A DNA stretch of 64,000 nt from Branchiostoma belcheri (lineage: Eukaryota > Chordata > Leptocardii > Amphioxiformes > Branchiostomatidae): positions 2,459,896-2,523,895 of the forward strand of contig NW_017804020.1 of NCBI RefSeq assembly GCF_001625305.1. The letters are read 5' to 3'. A program made the position numbers and the translations under genes. The notes beneath the pieces were generated by a model that was not told the origin of the DNA, did not search any database, and saw only the letters and a program-made list of their open reading frames with translations. Below are positions 11,235 to 21,200 of the stretch, in pieces. The first letter of the stretch is position 1, and the number at the start of each line of letters is the position of its first letter.

Positions 11235-11622
11235 TAGGCCACACCATGTAATTTTTATGGATGATGTCCGCGCACGCATTGATATTGGCATTCAACAAGA
11301 GATTCCGCTTGTTGTAACAATGACCAAAGAGTCACGACAGTGGGATAAGGAAAGATGTGAATAAAGGAAAGAAACAGGACAGGACGACAACTTCTGTTCC
11401 ACTGATTTATTGCCGTTTTCGTGACGAATAAAAGACCTGTTTGTTGTTACACTGTGTTCTGTCATTCAATTTGTGTCCTAACATTTGTCATCCCTTAGTA
11501 TATTTCAGATCTAGGCATCTTGCTTTGTTCGGCCCTTCTTGTCTTTTTTTTGCGCTCTCGCACTTAGATTTAAGGTCTCCAGTGGACGTCATCCATAGAA
11601 ATTACTTGCTGTGGCCTTATAA
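11235..11622. mobile_element. Foldback element with GGCCACA termini
   Basis: GGCCACACCATGTAATTTTT followed by ATGGATGATGTCC on the left faces GGACGTCATCCATAGAAATT and CTTGCTGTGGCC on the right. A related terminus is seen at 23948-23990, and another GGCCACACCAATTTAATTT hairpin lies at 62192-62524. Confidence 0.5.
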
Positions 11623-12214
11623 ATGTAACCGCCGGAGAAATGGGCAGCTTTTGGCGGGAATCTGAACCGTGAGACAGGCCGATTTCACTCTCCCTCTCTC
11701 TCGTACGAAAGCGAACTATTTGGACAAGGTATTATTTACGCAATACATAAACTGCAAGCATTATGTTGCATAGAATGAAATAGGCATCCAATGCATAGAA
11801 TAATATATATAGGCTTCCAATGGCATTTCAGGGCGGCAAAACTGGATATTTTAATGTCAATTTTCTGGACATCGTTTTAATGTTGTAAGTTGAAACAATT
11901 CTTTACCATATGGCTGATATCTATCGGACAAAAATCCATGGGTGTTCATGGGTGTTACAGATTTCCTCATCCATAATATTTTTACTTTTGCCGTCCTGAA
12001 TTGCATTGGATGCCTTAAAATGGTCGTCCCATATGTGCAGACACACGGCTACCAGACAATTTTGAAATGAAAGAATGATCGCATTTCTTCGTTTGAGCTA
12101 CATAGCCTAGAATGCTTTCCATTGCTTTGCTTGCAAGAAAATAGCCTTAAAGCTTGTGGACACCTTGTTCATTAGTGATGGCATTCATAAGGATTTTACC
12201 TTCCCGTCCTACAG

Positions 12215-15200
12215 ATGAAGACAGTGCTGGTACTATGCGCGCTCTTCGCCTGTGCGAACGCGGGACTCATCTCGGGTCTCCTCGGTACAATCCACGAGAC
12301 CTTCATCGACCCTCTTCTCGGCTCTGCACAGCAGACGGCCCAAGGTACGTACTGACTACGTCCCGCTTTAACTGAAACTGATTGCATTGCTAGAGCTGTC
12401 TTTGCTTCTTCTTAACTTGTGGTGTTCTCAAAACCTCTTCAAAGTTGTTTGTCACAGTACTGAAACCTATATATAGCAGTGATGCAATTTTCTGGCCATT
12501 CTTTGTAGTAAGTTGAATCAATCCTATCTCACAGCATACTGATATCTGAGAGTCAATATGGAATGTCACTGACGGACACTGTGCTTGTTTTGTGCCGTAG
12601 GCTGGTTCTAGCTATCATGGGTGGTGCCCAAAAAACTAAAGAGAGACTTCACGTAGTTTGGGGGCTACTCCAAATGCAAAAACTACAAAAAGTATAAACT
12701 GATGACGAAAATGTGCTATATATGAAGTGGTAGTAAATGTCAACATCCAGAATATATCCTCATCCAGAATATTTTTGTTTTGACGCCTTTAAACTTGCCA
12801 TATGTGATCACACTACCAAGTTTCAAGTTTATTTATTTATTTCACCTCAGATATACAGATCTGTTTTTGAGATATCCCTGGGCACACACATTTAAAAATA
12901 CAGTCATGAAAACTACAACACAATAATATACATGTTTAGAGTTAAAACGTTAGATCCAACACAAACAGGTATCTCATCTAGAGCTTTCGACCAATCACTC
13001 TGGTCTTCCTCAGGTCTGGGTCAGTCTACTTAGCAAGACCAGGTCGAAAGCTATACGTGAGATAACGCTTTGTGTTGGATCTGAAGTTTTAACTCCAAAC
13101 ATGTAACTACCAACACAGATTAACTTCTATGATACAATAATATACAATGTTACAGGCACATGCATAGACTTGTATACCCAATGAAATCATACCTGTCTCT
13201 TCCTACCCCACAGATCTCCTGGAGACCTACACGCCCATCATCGGCCAGACCGCCCAGCAGCTGACCGGCACGGCGGTGGAGACGGTCGGCGGCGTGCTGA
13301 CGGACTGGGGGTGGGTGGACGAGCAGACCGTGCTGGAGACCGGCGCGGCGCTGCAGGAGACCGTGGGACAGACCATCGACGGGATCGGGGACGGGCTCAA
13401 CACTCTGGTGTCCGGCAGGAAGAGGAGACAGGTATGGTAACCTGGTATCCAGTCTATCGTAGTTGGTGCGGGTTTTCTCCGGGGCTGCTGAATCTCCTCC
13501 CCGCCGGCCTGAACGAGGTTCCCCCGGTAGGCTTTTCACGGCGTGCCAAACTCTATTAGCAGAGCTCCTGCAGGTGTAAAACTCCTGCGGGGCGGTCTGT
13601 TGTACTGGGCGGGGGAAAACTTATATGAGAGCCCCGGAAACAGCCTGCCCCAACCACGATAGACTGGATACCAGGTTACAGGTATCGTAGTGAGTGCACA
13701 CACATACACAAGTGTGTTTTGTGGCTATAGGGTACTAAAAAACGTAAACTGGAGCTGATAATGGGTAGTAGACACATGTTGACTGTAAAATCGACTATCG
13801 ATGGCGTCGACGAGCTCAACACTCTGGTGTCGGGTAGAAAGAGGAGACAGTTACAGGTTTTTGTATTGCACTGCATTGAATGACAGTACATGGTGACGGC
13901 ACACTCAAGTTTTGTACATATTTTCATGCCACCACCAAAGCTGAAGACGCGTAATGTAAATAGAACTTGCATTTCTGTCTGTTTCCAAAAAAAACTTTTG
14001 ACCATACTGTAAATCGTACAAAGCAGCTGTAATATAAGCAAATATATGTCGGAAATTGAAAAACAAATATTGGAAAATGTACTTATGTCGTAGAATGACA
14101 AAATCAATTCCAAAGGAAAAGAATTCTAGAAAAAAATGAGAAGAAATGAAAATGAAGAGTCCGCCAGTATTCGCCATACTCTTTAACAACAACCAAGTCT
14201 TTTAAGTTTCACCTCACTTAGATTATTCAGAAGTTCTGGAATATGCTGACGTTACACTCCACACAGTCAGTTACTACCAGCTGTCCCTGTCTTGCCATGG
14301 CAACAGCCCAAGGCCCCTTCATGCCTATAGTGATGTGTTTGAGAAATTTCCCTGTCTTGTCAAACATCTCCACACGGCTGTTTCCCTTGTCTGCCACGAT
14401 GATGTTACCTGCCCCGTCTGTACAGATGCCACGGGGATCCTTCAGCTGACCTTCACCACTTCCCTTACCTCCAAACTGGAACAGAAACTGCCCTTCGTCG
14501 TTGTACACATAGACACCATGATTGTCTATGTCTGACACAAGAATGTTCCCCTCCCCGTCCACAGTGATGTACCGTGGGAACTTCATCCCCTGCTGCTGAC
14601 CTACAGTTCTCACAAGTGTCCCATCTGGCCTGAACACCAAAACTTCACCTCGTCGGTTGTTCTCGTCTCCCGTGGCTTGTGTGATGAGGATGTGGTTCCT
14701 CCTGGTGTCCACGGCAACTCCTCTCATCCACCCTGTCTTCTGTAGGTCAAACTTCCTCTGCGCCCTGCCCTGTTTGTTGTACTGCACAGCAAAGTTAGTA
14801 GAGTCTGTGTACCCCACCACCCACAGGTTCCCCTCCCCAGCCAGGGCCACATCAAGTGGGTACATCTTCTCTTCACCTGACACGACTGTTGGGAACTGTC
14901 GGACAAATTGTCCCTGCAGGGTGAAGACTTGGATACTCTGATTCCAAACGTCTGCCATAAAGATCTCCCCTTCATCTGACAATGTAATACCAAATGGAAA
15001 CTGTCCCGTTTCTGATCCCCGTCCACCAAATGTCACCTTCTGAGGCTGATGCTTCTGTTGCCTTTGGTTACCATGGTGATGACCTGTGCCCCTTGCTGCT
15101 GGTGCTGCTGGGATTGGTGCAGATGGGAGAGACTGGACCGTCACATGTCCCAATACTGGCACGGGGGTGTCTGTGGGCTGAAAGACAGCAGGCTGGGTTT

Positions 15201-18200
15201 GTACAGGAGTTGGTGCTGCTTTTCCTCTGTACTTTCCTACCACCTCTGTCAGAGCGGTTTGCTGACTGAGAAACTCGACCCCTCCCTGCTGCAGTTGTTG
15301 TTCTGCTCGATCACAGGCAGCAGACAGTTCATTGATATCTGCCAACAATCGGTCCCTTTCAGTCTGTATGCTGTCCAAGTTTTTTGTGTGGTTTTCCTCC
15401 GATTCAACCAAGAGATGGTCTTTTCTCTGGGTGAGTTTCTGCACCATTTGGTTGTAGGCCTGAATTATGCTGTTGTCTCTCTGCTGTTTCTTTTCGTTGA
15501 GGGTTTTCTCTTCTTCCTTCAGACTTCTGAGGAAGCTTAAGTAACTTTCCATGATATTTCGTCCATCATTGATCAAGGCCTGGACTGTGGAACTCCTTTC
15601 TTGTGCAGCTTTTTTGACAGTTGTTGTGAGATGATTGTCATGAGCCTCTTCAAAACACTGTTCGCAAATTGGAATCTGACATTGTTTACAGAACTGTCTG
15701 AGCATCTCAGAAGGGTGAAAGCTGCACCTGTTTGCAGACTTGAGTTGTTGTTCCCTTGTTTCCACTGACAGTGTAGTCTGCTGTTGGAATCTTTCACACA
15801 TATTTGCTGCCATGAGATTGTCGGGCAATCCTGTGACCCCCTGGGGTGGCAGTGTGACTTGTCGACGACAGATTGGGCACTGGAAGGTCCCTCCCCTCCC
15901 AGCAAGGTCCTGTAGACAGTCCTGACAGAAGGTGTGCTGACAGGGCAGCACCTTGGGCCAGGTGAACAGCTCCAGGCAGATGCTGCAGGACAGTTCTTCA
16001 CGGATTTGTGTCCCCAAGCTAGACGGTGCAGCCGCCATTTTGCTGTGTTTTTCAAACCCGTGACGTCTGAGCCGTCTAGAGTTTCAGTTAGGCCTAGGGA
16101 AAACAATGTTGTGTTTCTTGTTAGAGTCGTGAAAAAAATTATGGTCAATGGGTAGGTTAGTACTAGTCTTTTTTTTTTTTGTTTTATTTTTTTTATGTCT
16201 ATACGGGTCCAACTGTACAATGCAGTAAATTAGCAATTGAAAGTAAAATACTTGCATGAGGGCATTTTACATTCAACGTCAATGTTTAAAAAACACGTTT
16301 TACAACGTTTTATCACTCAGGTGTCAGATCATGGAGCTAGAAAAGGTTGATCCGCTCAAAAAAGTATTTATGTCCCGCGCAGGTGGGGTCCACCCAAAAA
16401 AAGGGCTAGGGTTGGCAGTTTTTTCCAGGGTCGGTCGGGAAACAGGAAACACAGCATTTTTTCCTAGGCCTTGCGCACCTCGGCTGAATGGCATTTGTAT
16501 TCAGGCCGTTTGTTTACACTGATCAGGTGTTTGACTTTACCTGGCAAAGTAAACAATGCTCTAAGCTTAAGGTTTGTGGCCTTGGCACAGAAAGAGTGTG
16601 TGTTTAAGGGCCTTGCTAATTTAATAATCCAAGCTGACATTCACTACATACACAACTTTTTGCAGCATTCAGGTGACCATTCACCAACCTCATTACTGAA
16701 TATTAAATGTCTTGTGCTTCATATATTCATGCCCCAATAGGGCTAAATGCAGTAATTAAGTTAGCTCCAAGAGAGTAATAGGAAAACTATGCTATGTTTT
16801 ATATACATATATTACCTAAAATATATGGTAGTATGATTTACATCTTCTCTCTTCTTGAGATATTTGTGGACAAATTTACATCCGTGAATAGTTACATCAG
16901 GTTGGTAAGTCACTGAGTAAAGAGACTCTTTTTACACAACCAACTCTTTTATTCACAGCCAAAGTTTTGTTCAACTTTCATGACCAGGTATACGTAGATA
17001 ATGAAGGCAACTTTTTCCAAACTTTTTTATTTGCACGCTTGCGTCAGTTTTATGATTCCATTCCCAGGGGATGCCATCCATGTAATCAAATCAACTTGGC
17101 CTTACCCACAGAAATGGCAGCAGCAAGAGCACGAATGTTAATAAATGATATATATTTATTGCTCGACAGTTGTACAGGGTAGACTTGACTTGACTTATGT
17201 CGAGTCCTGGTGTCCCTGGCCTCGAGACAAAATGGCTGACCAACACTCCCTATCTTCCATCACTTGACCCAAGTAGTCCACCTCCAGGCCAGTGTCTCTC
17301 CTTAGGCAGTCTATGTAGGTTGCAGCCGGTCTGCCGGCCTTCCTCCTCCCATGCTTGGGAGTCCACAGTACCAGCTCGGCCACAATCTCCTCTCTGCTCC
17401 TATGACAGTGTCCTGCAAACCTAAGCCTTCTTGATCTAATTTTGCTAGAGAGTCTTGGTAGGTCGGCGTAAAGGTCCCTGTTCGTAACATGCTGTGACCA
17501 GTGGATGTTGAGTGCAGTTCTTAGCAACCTCGTATAGCATCCGTCCAACTGCTTTTCTAGCTTGGTGGTTAGAGTCCATGCCTCGCATCCATACAGGAGG
17601 ACTGCCTCAACAGTCGAGAGGAAGAGCCTCACCTTCAATCCACGTGAGAGGTTCGATCTCCAGATGTTTTTCAGCTTGTTGCAAGCTTGCCAGGCTGCTG
17701 CTTTCCTTGCAGTGATGTCCCTTGCTGTGCTCTCCATTCTAGACCCCAGGTACTTAAAGTCCTTTACCTCATCTAGGTTGGTACCATCATTTGTTGTGAG
17801 GTTGTATGGAGCCGGAATGTTGAAAGCCATAAACTTTGTCTTTCCAGCATTCATGCGAAGACCGACTTCTCCCACTGAACTCTCCACACGCCCTAGCAGC
17901 ACTTGAGCTTGTTGGATTGCCTCCGACAGAAGCGCTATGTCGTCAGCGAAATCCAGATCAGTGACTACCTTCGGGCCCACTCTTCTGCTCCTCCTCTTCT
18001 CTATATGCAGACCAAGCTCTTCCTCCCCACCCTCTATAGCAGCCCTCAGTGCATAGCCAAGGACTATCACAAAAAGGTATGGAGCAAGTGTGTCCCCTTG
18101 CAGCACCCCTGCGTACAACTCAAAGAGCTCCGTTTCTCCATCCGGGGTGATGACCTTCGCCTTTGTGCCCTGGTACATACTGGCTATGGCTCCCACCAGC

Positions 18201-21200
18201 TGCTCAGGTATGCCATATGCTCGAAGAATCTTAAGCATCTTGCCTCGGTGTATGGTATCAAATGCTTTCTTAAAGTCAATAAATGTTATTATTGCAGTCA
18301 AGTTGTAGGTCTTGATACCTTCAATCAATCTGCGGAGTGCCAGAATATGTCCCACAGTTGATCTTCCCACCCTAAAGCCGTTCTGATTCCTTCTCAGATG
18401 TTTATCCAGAGCCGGTCTTATTCTGTTAAGAATCATTCTATTGTATGTCTTGGCAACAATAGAGCTCAGGCTGATGCCTCGGTAGTTCCCTGGAAGCCTG
18501 AGGTTCCCGGATTTTGGTATGGGCACAATGTTTAAGGTACTCCATTGTGCCGGCTTCTCACCCTCGCACAGTGCCTTGTTGCAGAAGTCCAAAATTATCC
18601 CGTCCAGATCTTTACACCTTTTCAGCACTTCAGGCGGAATCCCATCCTCACCGCTACTTTTTCCCTCAACCAGTGACTTCCTTGCATTCTCATATTCTTC
18701 CCTATCAAAGGGGCCCACCTTTATGTCTAGGTCTTCCAGGACAGTTGGAATCTCTTCATCTTCATTTACTATGTCTGGGGGGTTTCCAAGGAGGTTCTTA
18801 AAATGGCTATACCATCTTTCCAGTCTCTCTTTTTGTGTGTTCCCTTCCAGCAAGCTTTTCTGTCCCTCATTCCTGTTAGTTATCTCTTTTATCAACTTCC
18901 AGCTCTGCCCATGTCTGTTGTTCTCATGTGACATTTCAACCTTCCTAATTTTCTGTGCAAGATCTTCCTCTGCGACTTCTGTATATGTTTCCTCTAGTCG
19001 TCTTCGGGCTTGTTTGAGTTCTTGCCTGTTCTTTTCATGTCCATTTTGTAAGAATATTTCGTACGTTTTGTTGACCTCATCCCTGGCCTGTGTCACTCGT
19101 GGATCACTGGAGTATTCTGCTCTCTTTTCTCTTTTCTTGACAGGGATCACTTCCTCTGCTGCTTCCTCATTTGCTGTTATAAACCTCTCATACCTCTCTG
19201 TCGCGGTTTCACCTTCTTCGTACAAGGGTTGGAATCTGTTGCATACTTCTATGGCATAGCACTCCTGAAGGTCTGTGCTCACTCTGAGGGCTCCCCAGTC
19301 ATACCGTTTCTTCCTTGGTTCAGCCTTCTTCTTTCTCAGACTGAGCCTTACTCGAGCTGAAACAATCCTGTGGTCAGAGCCTACGCTCGCAAAAGTGCTG
19401 TACGCCTCTGCGTTTAGCATACTGTTTTGCCACTTCCTACGAATCAGAATGTAGTCTAGTTGGTACCTATTTCCTCCCGGGCTCATGTAGGTCCACAGTT
19501 TCCCCGCTTTCTTCTGAAATCTTGTGTTACAGATAATCAGGTTTTGCTCGCTGGTCAGCTCTAATAGCATCCTGCCATTTCTATTAGTTTCACTGTGTAG
19601 TGTGTACCTTGCCTCTTCATCTCCTAGCCTGGCGTTAAAGTCTCCCACAACCATCAGGAGATTGTGTGCTGGGACAGACTGTATTGCCCTCCTGAGACCA
19701 TCGTAGTGCTCACTTATGATGTCTTCATCTGCTACGTTGGTAGGGCAGTATGTAACTATTATGGTCGTTACTGGATTTCCCTGGAAGCTTACAATCAGTA
19801 TTCGCCCGTTGAATGGAGTCACCTTTGCCAGTGAGTTGAAAGCTTTCGTGCTCAGCAATATCCCCACCCCGCCAACTGCTGCACCAGCCAGGTTTCTACT
19901 TGCTGTCGTAGTTATTAGGGTGTTACCATGTATGCTTTCATACCGGGCTTCATCCTCATGCACAATGCGGTGTTCCTGTATTCCCAGTACATCAATGCCT
20001 TGTATGGCCATATTTGTTGACAATTCCTCTCTCCTCTGTGTCTCCTTGATTGTCCTTACATTCAGAGTTGATATAGTAGTTATAGATCTGCAGTTCACCA
20101 TTCTTCTCTCCCTGCCAGAACCATAATCAAGCCTGCCCCTTCCTTGCGGATTTGGGGGTAAGCCGTCCTGTGATTTCCTTGAATCCAGTTCAGCAAAGAG
20201 AGCTTGATTAGGGACTTCAACCCTAGTGTTGTATTGCCTTGCCATCTTGTCTTTTCCATTGCTATATAACTACTGTGGTCGCAACTCCTACAGCATGGTT
20301 TTTCATGTGTGTTTTCCTTCACGTAGTCCAGTGGCCGTTGTAGGTAATCCTTCAAGGCACCTACTTCCGCCCTTCACCGTCTCCATCCAGCGATGAAGTC
20401 CAGCACAGGTCTCAGGACTCCCTGCTTGTGATCACTGGCCGCCATTGTCAATCTTGACATGCGCCCTCTTGCCGCAAGGAGAGTAGAACTCAAATGCGCC
20501 TGAGGTAGTGATCTACCTCAACTTTCAGGTCAAGGGTCACAATATTGTAAATTGTAGTATGGGGAGAAAACAGAATAAACATCTGATAACTCATAAACAA
20601 AAGCTGGTAGGGGTGGGAGGGGGGCATACTCACTGTTGGAGATGCTTGTCACATTATGTCTGACTAATACACAAAAACCAAAAAAGGAACTCAAAATAAC
20701 TTTAAGCCCTGTCCAAACTATCCAGCAATGTTGAAAAGCTGGCCATTTGGGACTCCCCCACTGAGGATGGCATCAGATTCTTCCCCAGTGCTGGGACATC
20801 CCCAAAATGGCAGCCATTGCTGGGCGTGACCCTTGACCCCTCTACAGGGTAGAATGTATGACAACAATGGCAATGTGATCATTACACTAGTCTATTCCTT
20901 GAAACTATGACCACATAAATATGAACGTAAATGGCGTATTGACATGGTGAACGTTATAATTAAACATTTTTTGTCTGTCACAAATCTTTCTTTTCTAAAG
21001 GCGCCAGATACAAATTGGCCTAGATACGTAGATGTGGAGTCGGGGCATTGCATAAGTAGATTGAAAATGTCTATGCTTGTCTTTGGCAAAGGTTTACTAG
21101 ATTTACGTGTGATCATATTCATTTCGTTTATCTACAGTGTAGGCTGGACATGTCCTAAGAAAATGATATTCATCTTCAACACGTTTTCATTGTAGCTTGA

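Larger units (their letters stand above)
9839..12214. other. Intergenic spacer between head-to-head copies D and C
   Basis: No coding exon recognised. It contains a foldback element (10121-10250) and a second one (about 11235-11622). TATAAATG at about 11616 could serve as the TATA box of copy C but lies inside the second element. A 5'UTR exon of copy C should be here, because its ATG is preceded directly by an acceptor, but I could not place it. Confidence 0.4.

Noticed and set aside
18519-19259. 246-codon plus-strand ORF
   Set aside because: It is the antisense shadow of the LINE ORF.
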